Source of the DNA: Alphaproteobacteria bacterium
GTDB taxonomy: Bacteria; Pseudomonadota; Alphaproteobacteria; Geminicoccales; Geminicoccaceae
Length of the DNA stretch: 64,000 nt
NCBI GenBank assembly: GCA_026982705.1
Contig: JALSGP010000040.1
Coordinates: 1-64,000, forward strand
Direction: 5' to 3'
Made by a program: the position numbers and the translations under genes. The notes beneath the pieces were generated by a model. The model was not told the DNA's origin. It saw only the letters and a program-made list of their open reading frames with translations, and did not search any database. Positions 27,616 to 37,644 of the stretch are shown here, piece after piece (the first letter of the stretch is position 1; each line of letters opens with the position of its first letter).

Positions 27616-28902
27616 ATGAGACAGTCGCGTCCTCTGGGCGCGGCGGCCTTCGCCGTCGTCGCCCTCGTCGCCGCGCCGGCGGCCGCCGCCCGGCCGGATT
27701 CCGGCGATACCGCCTGGATCCTCACCTCGAGCGCCCTGGTGCTGTTCATGACCCTGCCCGGTCTCGCCCTCTTCTATGGCGGCCTGGTGCAGGCCCGTCA
27801 TTTCCTTTCGGTGCTGATGCAATGCCTCGGCATCGCCGCCGTCGCCTCGGTGCTGTGGCTGCTGGTGGGCCACGCCCTGGCCTTCGGCGGGGAAGGGATG
27901 CTGCTGGGCGGGCTCGACCGGGTACTGCTGGTCGGACTCGCGCGCGACGAACTGCGCGGGACCGTTCCCGAGGCGGCCTTCTTCGTCTTCCAGACCACCT
28001 TCGCCGTCATCACGCCGGCGCTGGTGATCGGCGCCTACGTGGAGCGCATCCGCTTCGCCGCCGTACTCCTGTGGAGCGCCCTGTGGCTGCTGCTGGTCTA
28101 TGCGCCGGTGGCCCACTGGATCTGGGGCGGCGGCTTCCTCGCCCACCTCGGCACCCTCGATTTCGCCGGCGGCCTCGTGGTCCATGCCACCGCCGGCGCC
28201 GCCGCCCTCGCCGTCGCCCGGGTGCTGGGCCCGCGGCAGGGCTTCCCGCGCCATCTCGCCCTGCCCCACAGCCCCGGTCTCACCCTGGCCGGTGCCGGCA
28301 TGCTGTGGGTGGGCTGGTTCGGCTTCAACGGCGGCAGCGCCCTCGCCGCCGGCGGCGATGCCGCCATGGCCATCCTGGTCACTCACATGGCCGCCGCGAC
28401 CGCAGCCCTCGTGTGGATGGCGCTGGAGTGGACCCGGCACGGCAAGCCGTCACTGGTGGGCGCCGCCACCGGCGTCATCGCCGGCCTCGCCACCATCACC
28501 CCCGCCTCCGGCTACGTGGGCCCGCTGGGCGGGCTCGTCCTCGGCGTGCTCGCGGCGGTGCTGTGCTATCCCGCCATCGGCTTCGTGAAGTCGCGCCTCG
28601 GCATCGACGACGCCCTCGACGTGATGGCGGTCCACGGTGTCGGCGGCATGACGGGAAGCCTCCTCCTCGCCGTGCTGATGGCCGAGGGACTGGGCGGCGT
28701 GGGCTACGGCGGCGACGGTGGCCTCCTCGCCCAGCTCGGCGCCCAGATCGCCGGCATTGTCGTGACCTTCGGCTGGTCGCTGGCGGTGAGCTGGCTGCTG
28801 GCGCTGCTGTGCCGGGCGACGGTGGGGCTCCGGGTGGAACGCGAGGCCGAGACGGAGGGCCTCGACTACGCCGAACACGGCGAGAGCGCCTACAACTGGT
28901 GA
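27616..28902 (+). CDS. amt: Ammonium transporter
   Basis: Amt/Rh-family channel of 428 residues that conducts ammonium. A signal-like segment (AAFAVVALVAAPAAA) is followed by about 11 membrane helices. DFAGGLVVHATAG and DVMAVHGVGGMTG supply the twin histidines, and GWFGFNGGSAL is a family signature. Start ATG at 27616 follows GAGGGAG about 6 nt upstream. No glnK/glnB gene is adjacent, although amt is often paired with one. A sigma-54-type promoter lies upstream. Confidence 0.95.
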   Translation: MRQSRPLGAAAFAVVALVAAPAAAARPDSGDTAWILTSSALVLFMTLPGLALFYGGLVQARHFLSVLMQCLGIAAVASVLWLLVGHALAFGGEGMLLGGLDRVLLVGLARDELRGTVPEAAFFVFQTTFAVITPALVIGAYVERIRFAAVLLWSALWLLLVYAPVAHWIWGGGFLAHLGTLDFAGGLVVHATAGAAALAVARVLGPRQGFPRHLALPHSPGLTLAGAGMLWVGWFGFNGGSALAAGGDAAMAILVTHMAAATAALVWMALEWTRHGKPSLVGAATGVIAGLATITPASGYVGPLGGLVLGVLAAVLCYPAIGFVKSRLGIDDALDVMAVHGVGGMTGSLLLAVLMAEGLGGVGYGGDGGLLAQLGAQIAGIVVTFGWSLAVSWLLALLCRATVGLRVEREAETEGLDYAEHGESAYNW

Positions 28903-28907
28903 GCGGC

Positions 28908-28938
28908 CCGGCGGGCCGGCCGCCGGCCGGCCCGCCGG
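28908..28938. terminator. Strong hairpin between convergent amt and fdsA
   Basis: Perfect 13-bp stem CCGGCGGGCCGGC / GCCGGCCCGCCGG with a 5-nt loop, placed between two convergent genes. There is no T tract on either side. It may serve both directions. Confidence 0.6.
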
Positions 28939-28978
28939 AACCCTTCCGGGGCCGGTGTCGCCACCGGCCCCCATGTCC

Positions 28979-31743
28979 CTATTCGGCCGCCGCCACCGTC
29001 ACCGGCTCCACCCGACAGGCGCAGAACTTGAACTCCGGGATCTTGCCCCAGGGATCGAGCTGGGGGTTGGTGAGGAGATTGGCCGCCGCCTCGTGATAGG
29101 CGAAGGGCATGAACACCACCCCCTCCGGCACCGCCCGGTCGGCGCGGACGGTGCAGACGACGCTGCCGCGGCGGGTGACGACCCGCACGAAGTCCCCCGC
29201 CCCGAGCCCCCGCCGCGCCAGCTCCCGCGGGTGCATGGCGCAGAAGGCGGCGGGCTCCAGGGCCTCCAGCACCGACGCGTGTCTGGTCATGGCGCCGGTG
29301 TGCCAGTGCTCCAGCACGCGGCCGGTGGTGAGCACCAGGGGATAGGTCTCGTCCGGCACCTCCGCCGGCGGCTGCACCTCCGTCGGCACCAGCCGCGCCC
29401 GTCCGTCGGGCGTGGGGAAGCGGTCGCCGAACACCACCGCCTGCCCCGGATGATCCGGTGCCGGACAGGGATAGGTGACGGCGTGCTCGCGCTCCAGCCG
29501 CGACCAGTCGATATGGTCCAGCGAGCGCATCACCCGCTGCATCTCGGCATAGACGTCCTCGGGACCGCGGTAGTCCCAGCCGGCACCGAGACGCCGCGCC
29601 AGTTCGAGAATGATCCACAGGTCCTCGCGCGCCTCTCCCGGCGGCGGGACCGCCGGACGTCCCATCTGCACCTGACGGTTGGTGTTGGTGACGGTGCCGC
29701 GCTTCTCCGGCCAGGCGGTGGCCGGCAGGACGACGTCGGCGAAGAAGGCCGTCTCGGTGAGAAAGATGTCCTGGACCACCAGCCACTCGAGCCGGGCCAG
29801 GGCCTCGCGGGCGTGGGCGGCGTCCGGATCCGACATGGCCGGATTCTCGCCCATGATGTACATGCCCTTGATGCGCCCGGCGCGGGCGGCATCCATGATC
29901 TCCACCACCGTGAGCCCGGGCTCCGGATCGAGCCGCGCTCCCCAGACCTCCTCCAGGAAGCGGCGATAGGCGTCGTCGCGGGTGGGGTGGTAGTCGGGGA
30001 AGACCATGGGGATGAGTCCCACGTCGGAGGCGCCCTGCACGTTGTTCTGTCCGCGCAGGGGATGGAGGCCGGTGCCGGGCCGCCCCACATGGCCGCAGAG
30101 GGTGGCGAGGGCGATGAGGCAGCGGGCGTTGTCGGTGCCGTGGACATGCTGGGAGATGCCCATGCCCCAGAAGATCATGGCCCGCTCGGCGGTGGCGAAG
30201 GCCCGCGCCACCTCCCGCAGGGTGGCCGCCGACACCCCGCACACCTTCTCCATCTCCTCCGGCGGGAACTTCGCCACATGGGCGGCGAGCTCGGCGAAGT
30301 TCTCCACCCGCGCCTGCACGAACTGCGCGTCGTAGAGGCCTTCGGTGACGATCACGTGCAGGAGGGCGTTGAGGAGCGCCACGTCGGTGCCGGGTCGGAA
30401 CTGCAGGAACCAGGTGGCGTGGCGGGCGAGCGCGGTGGCCCGGGGATCGGCCACCACCAGCCGCGTGCCGGACTTCGCGGCCTGCTTGAAGAAGGTGGCC
30501 GCAACCGGGTGATTCTCCGTCGGATTCGCCCCGATGACGAAGACGAGATCCGCGTTGAGGGCCTCGGTGAAGGGAGCGGTCACGGCACCGCTGCCGATCC
30601 CCTCCATCAGCGCCGCCACCGAGGAGGCGTGGCAGAGGCGGGTGCAATGGTCGATGCTGTTGTGGCCGAAGACGGTGCGCACCAGCTTCTGGACCAGATA
30701 GGCCTCCTCGTTGGTGCCCTTGGCCGAGCCGAAGGCGGCGAGCGCCCGGCCGCCGTCCCGCTCGAGGATGCGGCGCAGGCCCCGCGCGGCGAGATCCAGC
30801 GCCTCCTCCCAGCTCGCCTCGCGGAAATGCGTCCAGGGGTTCTCGTGGTCCACCACGTCGTCGGGCCGCTTGGGGACGCCCTCCCGTCGCACCAGCGGCC
30901 GGGTGAGACGGTGGGGATGGTGGACGTAGTCGAAGCCGAAGCGGCCCTTGACGCAGAGCCGGTTGAGGTTGGCCGGCCCGGGCGCGCCGGTGACGTAGCG
31001 GATGCGTCCGTCCTTCACGTGATAGGTGAGCTGGCATCCCACGCCGCAATAGGGGCACACGCTGCGCACCGCGGCGTCCTCGCGGCGATCCGCCCGGCCG
31101 CGTTCGTCGACGATGGAGGCGGGCAGCAGGGCACCGGTGGGGCAGGCCTGGACGCACTCGCCGCAGGCGACGCAGGTGGACTCGCCCATGGGATCGTCCA
31201 TGTCGAAGACGATCTTCGCGCCGGCGCCGCGATGGGCCATGCCAATCACGTCGTTGACCTGCACCTCGCGGCAGGCGCGCACGCAGAGGGTGCAATGGAT
31301 GCAGGCATCCAGCTGCACCACCATGGCGGGATGGGAGCGATCCGGCGCCGGCGCGCCGTCGCGGGCGGGAAAACGGCTGGTGGTGACGCCGAGGCGCTCG
31401 GCCCATCGCCAGAAGCGGGAGGTGGGATCGTGGGCCGCCTCCCCCTTCGGCTGATCGGCCACCAGCAGCTCGAACACCAGCTCGCGGGCGCGGCGGGCCC
31501 GTTCGCTCGCCGTGCGCACCACCATGCCCGGCGTCGGCCGGCGGATGCAGGAGGCGGCGAGGGTGCGCTCGCCCTCGATCTCCACCATGCAGGCGCGGCA
31601 GTTGCCGTCGGCCCGGTAACCCGGCTCCGGCAGCCAGCAGAGATGGGGGATCTCGACGCCCTCGCGGCGGGCCACCTGCCAGATGGTCTCACCGGGCCGC
31701 GCCTCCACCTCGCGGCCGTCGAGGACGAAACGGACGGTCTCGC

Positions 31744-31747
<4 letters not shown>
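28979..31747 (-). CDS. fdsA: NAD-type formate dehydrogenase, large molybdenum subunit
   Basis: A 922-residue soluble catalytic subunit. An N-terminal 2Fe-2S domain (Cys37, Cys50, Cys53, Cys67) and a His/Cys segment are followed by a two-cluster ferredoxin region (ACIHCTLCVRACREV; TCVACGECVQACPTG), then the 4Fe-4S/bis-MGD domain (SVCPYCGVGCQL). The active-site Mo ligand is Cys, not Sec, in DHCTRLCHASS. No Tat signal is present, so it should act in the cytoplasm. The start overlaps the stop of the diaphorase subunit gene by 4 nt (ATGA). Together they should oxidise formate to CO2 with NAD+, or work in reverse. Confidence 0.92.
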
Positions 31748-33444
<1,697 letters not shown>

Positions 33445-33471
33445 GCGTTCAGCTCTCCCTGTCGCGCGCCC

Positions 33472-33500
33472 GCTCTAGCCCGTCCCCGGGCCGGCGCCAA
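33472..33500 (-). promoter_or_regulatory. Candidate promoter of fdsB-fdsA
   Basis: On the minus strand TTGGCG and TAGAGC are separated by exactly 17 nt in the 80-bp gap between the preceding operon and fdsB. The match to the sigma-70 consensus is moderate. It would let the soluble enzyme be expressed apart from the membrane-bound one. Confidence 0.35.
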
Positions 33501-33524
33501 GCGGGCGGATGGGCGCAGCCGCTC

Positions 33525-33824
33525 TCATTCGTGGGCGCCGGTGCCGGGCACGGCCCCGCGCACCGCCACCTCCTCCGGATCCAGCCGCACCGACGACGGG
33601 ACCGGCGTGCGCGTCCGCTGGACCAGGGGCGGGATCACCTCCGGCGGCCGCGGCGACAGTTCGCCCCATACCGGCGGCAGTTCGGTGGAATCCAGCCGCA
33701 CCGCCTCCGCCACGCTGTGGGCGGTGGCCGCGCTCAGATCGTCGCGCAGGAGGCCGTCCACCACCAGCCGCGCCGCCACGAAGATCACCACCACCGCCAC
33801 CAGGGCCGCGAGAAAGGCCTTCAT
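33525..33824 (-). CDS. Small single-helix membrane protein in the formate cluster
   Basis: A 99-residue protein with one N-terminal hydrophobic helix (FLAALVAVVVIFVAARLVV, residues 4-22) and a Pro-rich periplasmic or cytoplasmic tail (ELPPVWGELSPRPPEV, PPLVQRTRTPVP). No family is recognised. The start overlaps the stop of the WD40-cytochrome c gene by 4 nt, so coupled expression is likely. It may anchor or contact the cytochrome; this is inference from position only. Confidence 0.65.
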   Translation of the reverse strand: MKAFLAALVAVVVIFVAARLVVDGLLRDDLSAATAHSVAEAVRLDSTELPPVWGELSPRPPEVIPPLVQRTRTPVPSSVRLDPEEVAVRGAVPGTGAHE

Positions 33825-35143
33825 CTCGGGCGTCCCTCCGCTCGGGTCGCGGCTCGCTCCCGCTCGGTGACACGGGCGAGCCAGGCGACCAGTTCCCGCA
33901 CCGCGCGCCGGTCCTCGATCCGCTGCACGGGCATCTTGGTGCCCGGCAGATAGCGGTCGGGACCGATGGCGAAGAGTTCGTAGAGGGTCTCCTCCGTCCA
34001 CACCACCCGCGCCCGCCGCAGGGCCTCGCTGTAGGGATAGCCCTCGAGGGTGCCGACCCGGCGCCCGAGCAGGCCCCAGAAGGTGGGGCCCGACTTGTTC
34101 TCGTCGTCGGGTGTGAGGGAATGGCAGAGACGGCACTTTCCGAACAGCGCCGGGGCGCCGGTCGCGGCGGCGATGCGGTCGGTCTCGGTGACCCAGGTCT
34201 CCCCCGGGCCGGCGAGCCGACGTCCCTCCGCCACGTCGAACACGCGGATGGCGCCGTCGGCGGCGCCGACGAAGAGGCGACGGCCATCGGATGCGAAGGC
34301 GAGGGCCCAGACCTGCCCCCCGGCCACCTCGAGCACCCGCTCCACCCGTCGTTCCGGCACCGACCAGATCTGCACGGTGCCGCGGGCGCCGCCGGCGGCC
34401 AGCCGGCGACCGTCGCGATCCACGGCGAGGCTCGTGACCGGCCTGCGCTCGCCGGCGAGGCGCGCCACTTCGCGGCCGTCGCGCATCGAGCGGATCCTGA
34501 CGGTACCGTCGATGCCGGCCAGGTAGAGCCGCGCCCCCCGACGCACCAGTCGCGTCGCCGGGAAGCCGGTCTCGCCCACCCGCCAGAGCATGCGACCGTC
34601 GTCGAGACGCCAGGCGGTGACGGCGCCGGCGGAGTCGGCGGCGACGAGCCGCCCGTCGTCGGTGAAGGCGACGCCGGTGTAGCGCAGCGGCGGCCGTCCG
34701 AGCGTGCGCACCGGCTCCGCCTCGGGCAGGCGCCAGACCACCACCCGTCCGTCCCAGCCGGCGGTGGCGGCGAAGTGTCCGTCGGCGGAGACGGCGATCG
34801 CCACCGCCTTGGCATCGTGGCCGCGGCGATAGGCGAGGAGGCGGCCTTCGGCCGCATCCCACACGGCGAGATGGCCGTCGTCGCCGGTGGACACCAGGAG
34901 CCGGCCGTCGGAGGTGGCGGCCACGGCGTTGACCGGTCCGCGATGACCCATGAGGCGCCGGCGGACGATGCCCGCGTCCGGATCCCACACCACGAGACTG
35001 TAGTCGAAACCGGCGCTGACCAGGATCCCCTCGCCCGCCCGCAGGTCCTTCACCGGCCCGCCATGGCCCACGAAGGGTGGAGTCGCCTCCACCGGCGTGA
35101 CGGCGACGGACCCCAGCAGCAGGAGAAGAAGGCGGAGCCACAT
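33821..35143 (-). CDS. Secreted WD40 beta-propeller fused to a mitochondrial-type cytochrome c
   Basis: A 440-residue exported protein. The signal peptide (LRLLLLLLGSVAVTPVEA) ends near residue 20. Seven WD-like blades follow (ends at VVWD, AVWD, VVWR, TAWR, RIRS, QIWS, RVFD; residues about 25-305), then a class I cytochrome c domain with CRLCH (heme Cys337, Cys340, His341), GPTFWGLLGRRVG and PGTKMP with axial Met404. It sits inside the formate dehydrogenase gene set, so it may accept electrons from FdhC or scaffold the complex in the periplasm. Both domains are familiar; the pairing in this context is unusual. Confidence 0.88.
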   Translation of the reverse strand: MWLRLLLLLLGSVAVTPVEATPPFVGHGGPVKDLRAGEGILVSAGFDYSLVVWDPDAGIVRRRLMGHRGPVNAVAATSDGRLLVSTGDDGHLAVWDAAEGRLLAYRRGHDAKAVAIAVSADGHFAATAGWDGRVVVWRLPEAEPVRTLGRPPLRYTGVAFTDDGRLVAADSAGAVTAWRLDDGRMLWRVGETGFPATRLVRRGARLYLAGIDGTVRIRSMRDGREVARLAGERRPVTSLAVDRDGRRLAAGGARGTVQIWSVPERRVERVLEVAGGQVWALAFASDGRRLFVGAADGAIRVFDVAEGRRLAGPGETWVTETDRIAAATGAPALFGKCRLCHSLTPDDENKSGPTFWGLLGRRVGTLEGYPYSEALRRARVVWTEETLYELFAIGPDRYLPGTKMPVQRIEDRRAVRELVAWLARVTERERAATRAEGRPR

Positions 35144-35154
35144 GGCGGCGCTCC

Positions 35155-35517
35155 CTAGCGCGGGGCGGGGCCCTCGAAGGTCCATCTGCGGACCTCCACG
35201 CCGGGTTCGCGGCCACCGCCCGCCCGCGGCGGCGGCAGATCGTAGCCCTCGCTGCGGTGGACCAGCCGCGGCACCGGCTCGCCGCTCTCCGCGTCCAGCC
35301 ACAGCTCGCCCACCTGGAAGGCGGCATTGCCGTTCCCCTCCGGGAACATGACGGTCACCACGTAGAGCCGGCGACCGTCCATCTCCGCCTCCCGCACGGC
35401 CAGCACCTCCACGCCGAAATCCCGCTCCAGACGCCGCGTGACCTCGGCCGGGCTCAGGGCCAGGGCCGGCCCCGCCCACCACGCCAAGAGCGCCAGCAGC
35501 AGGAGCCCCGAGCGCAT
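35155..35517 (-). CDS. Small exported protein of unknown function in the formate cluster
   Basis: A 120-residue protein with a signal peptide (LLLLALLAWWAGPALA, cleavage near residue 21). The mature part begins with a helix (SPAEVTRRLERDFGVEVL), followed by beta-rich sequence (GRRLYVVTVMFPEG; FQVGELWLDAESGEPVPRL), somewhat like PepSY-type folds, but this is not certain. No cofactor motif is seen. It lies 4 nt after fdhC and 11 nt before the WD40-cytochrome c gene, so it should share their periplasmic role. Confidence 0.65.
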   Translation of the reverse strand: MRSGLLLLALLAWWAGPALALSPAEVTRRLERDFGVEVLAVREAEMDGRRLYVVTVMFPEGNGNAAFQVGELWLDAESGEPVPRLVHRSEGYDLPPPRAGGGREPGVEVRRWTFEGPAPR

Positions 35518-35521
35518 GCCC

Positions 35522-36649
35522 CTACTCCGCCGGCTGGGGGAGGGCGCCGCGGCGCTCCAGGGCCTCGACCCACAGTCCGTGGTGCTCGCGGGCCCACTCC
35601 AGATCCACCTCGCCCTCCCACATGGCGTCGAAGGCGCCCTCCATGCCCAGCGTGCCGATGTAGATGTGGGCGAGGATGACGCCGATCATGAAGATCCCCA
35701 CGATGCCGTGCCAGAGGGTGGCGAGCTGCTGTTCGGCCAGTGGCGTGAGGCCGGTGGGAAGATCGGTGCCGAACCAGTCGTTGAGGAAACGGAAGGTTCC
35801 GTCGAAAAAGCGGAACTCGTACGGGAAGAGGAGCTGGAGGCCGGACAGCGAGAGGGACAGTCCGCCGAGGATCACCACCCAGAAGATGAGCTTCTGACCG
35901 GCGTTGAACTTGCCCGCGGGAGGATGGCCGCCACCGAACAGGCCGCCACCCCGCAGCAGCCACACCAGATCGGCGCGGGTGGGCAGGTTGAACCAGACCC
36001 ACTGCACGAACATCAGCGCCAGGCCCAAGATGAAGCCGAAGGCGAGATAGTTGTGGGCCAGCTTTCCCCACATGGCGATGGGCGCGAAGGTCTCCTTGCC
36101 GAGGATCGGCATCAGCAGATCACGGCCGTAGACGATGTTGAGACCCGAGAGACCGAGGACGACGAAACAGACCGCGGTGAGCCAGTGGGTGAAACGTTCG
36201 AGGAAGGAGAAGCGTTCGATGCGGATGCCGGTGGGCGGCCGGTCGAGCCGGATGCGTCCCCGCAGGACGTAGAAGATGGCGAGACCCGCCACCACGAAGG
36301 CCAGATACCAGCCGGCATAGGCCTTGTAGGGACCGTTGCGGAAGTTGCGCCAGACCTCGCCTTCCGACTGGATGGCGAGGCCGGCCAGTTCGTCGGGCAG
36401 CGGCACGTACCCCGCTTCGCCCCGGCGGATCTGGCGCCACATGTCGGTGCGGGCCGGCTGGGGCAGGATGGTGACCGGCAGCGGCGTCTCGTCGCCTGCG
36501 GGTTCCACCGCCGCCCCGGGTGGCCGGACCGGCTCCGGCGGTGTCGTGGGGGGTTGAGCGGTCACCACCATGAGCGGAATGCCGTAGAAGGCCCCCAGCA
36601 GCCCCAAGAGGGCGAGGATCCGGCGGATCCGGGCCACCCGTCGAGTCAT
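35522..36649 (-). CDS. fdhC: Formate dehydrogenase cytochrome b subunit FdhC
   Basis: A 375-residue membrane subunit that should carry electrons from FdhB to the quinone pool. An N-terminal hydrophobic segment (LALLGLLGAFYGIPLMVV) and a roughly 80-residue exported stretch precede the four-helix cytochrome b core. Heme-ligand histidines are seen in RFTHWLTAVCFVV, KLAHNYLAFGF, TLWHGIVGIFM and VILAHIYIGTLG, ending GMEGAFDAMWEGEVD, a FdhC-type tail. The ATG at 36649 follows GAGGGAGGTCG. It belongs to the membrane-bound formate dehydrogenase operon. Confidence 0.93.
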   Translation of the reverse strand: MTRRVARIRRILALLGLLGAFYGIPLMVVTAQPPTTPPEPVRPPGAAVEPAGDETPLPVTILPQPARTDMWRQIRRGEAGYVPLPDELAGLAIQSEGEVWRNFRNGPYKAYAGWYLAFVVAGLAIFYVLRGRIRLDRPPTGIRIERFSFLERFTHWLTAVCFVVLGLSGLNIVYGRDLLMPILGKETFAPIAMWGKLAHNYLAFGFILGLALMFVQWVWFNLPTRADLVWLLRGGGLFGGGHPPAGKFNAGQKLIFWVVILGGLSLSLSGLQLLFPYEFRFFDGTFRFLNDWFGTDLPTGLTPLAEQQLATLWHGIVGIFMIGVILAHIYIGTLGMEGAFDAMWEGEVDLEWAREHHGLWVEALERRGALPQPAE

Positions 36650-36669
36650 CGACCTCCCTCCCGCACGGC

Positions 36670-36918
36670 TCACCAGGACTCGATCCGACGGGCACGCTGG
36701 CGCGTGCGCTCGATCACCTCCTCCGACGGCCCCTTCTCGATGGCGAGGGGATAGGTTCCCTTCTCGAGATCGAGCGGGCGCGGCGTGAGCGGCCGGTCCT
36801 TGAAGCCCCAGGCCGCCCACAGCAGCAGGATCAGGATCATCAGGGCCAGGAACACGCGCACGCCCGGCGGCGGCCCGACCGGAAGGCGCCGTTCCCGCTC
36901 CTGGGTGGTGCCGGTCAT
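36670..36918 (-). CDS. Small single-helix protein between fdhB and fdhC
   Basis: An 82-residue protein with one membrane helix (VFLALMILILLLWAAWGF, residues 22-39). The N-terminus is charged, and the tail contains PRPLDLEKGTYPLAIEKG then a basic helix. No family is recognised. Its position between fdhB and fdhC suggests an accessory or assembly part of the membrane-bound enzyme. The 118-bp gap to fdhB holds no obvious gene. Confidence 0.6.
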   Translation of the reverse strand: MTGTTQERERRLPVGPPPGVRVFLALMILILLLWAAWGFKDRPLTPRPLDLEKGTYPLAIEKGPSEEVIERTRQRARRIESW

Positions 36919-37036
36919 GCCCGTCTACTCCCGAAGCATCGCACCGGAAGGGAAGGCGGCGAGGCCACCCCCGCCGCCTCCCAGCCGGACTCGGGCCGGG
37001 ACGGGCCCGGGCCGCCCCTCCCGGACCCGTCGCGAT

Positions 37037-37633
37037 TCAGATGCCGCCCTTGAGCCCGTAGGCGGTGCCCCAGCCCCACGCACCGGAGCCGAAGCCACGG
37101 GCCACCACGCGTTCGCGGTAGATGTCGGCGATGACATCGCCGTCGCCCGCCAGCAGTGCCTTGGTGGCGCACATCTCCGCGCACAGCGGCAGCTTGCCCT
37201 CGGCGATGCGGTTGCGGCCGTACTTGACGAATTCGGCCTCGCTGCCGTCGGGTTCGGGCCCGCCGGCGCAGAAGGTGCACTTGTCCATCTTGCCCCGGGT
37301 CCCGAGATTGCCCGCCTGCGGATACTGCGGCGCCCCGAAGGGACAGGCGTAGAAGCAGTAGCCGCAGCCGATGCAGAGGTCCTTGTTCCAGAGGACGATC
37401 CCCTCCTCGGTGGTGTAGAAACAGTCCACCGGGCACACGGCCACGCACGGTGCGTCCGAGCAGTGCATGCAGGCGATGGAGATGGACCGTTCCCCCGGAC
37501 TGCCGTCGTTGATGGTGACCACGCGGCGCCGGTTGATGCCCCAGGGGACCAGATGCTCGTTCTTGCAGGCGGTGACGCAGGCGTTGCACTCGATGCAGCG
37601 CTCGGCGTCGCAGAGGAACTTCATGCGTGCCAT
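37037..37633 (-). CDS. fdhB: Formate dehydrogenase iron-sulfur subunit FdhB
   Basis: A 198-residue electron-transfer subunit with four Cys groups expected to bind four 4Fe-4S clusters: CIECNACVTACKNEH, CMHCSDAPCVAVCP, CIGCGYCFYACPFG, and the CTFC/CAEMC set. It should pass electrons from FdhA to FdhC. It has no Tat signal of its own and would be co-exported with FdhA. GGAGGTGAACC stands just before the ATG at 37633, 11 nt after fdhA. Confidence 0.94.
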   Translation of the reverse strand: MARMKFLCDAERCIECNACVTACKNEHLVPWGINRRRVVTINDGSPGERSISIACMHCSDAPCVAVCPVDCFYTTEEGIVLWNKDLCIGCGYCFYACPFGAPQYPQAGNLGTRGKMDKCTFCAGGPEPDGSEAEFVKYGRNRIAEGKLPLCAEMCATKALLAGDGDVIADIYRERVVARGFGSGAWGWGTAYGLKGGI

Positions 37634-37644
37634 GGTTCACCTCC

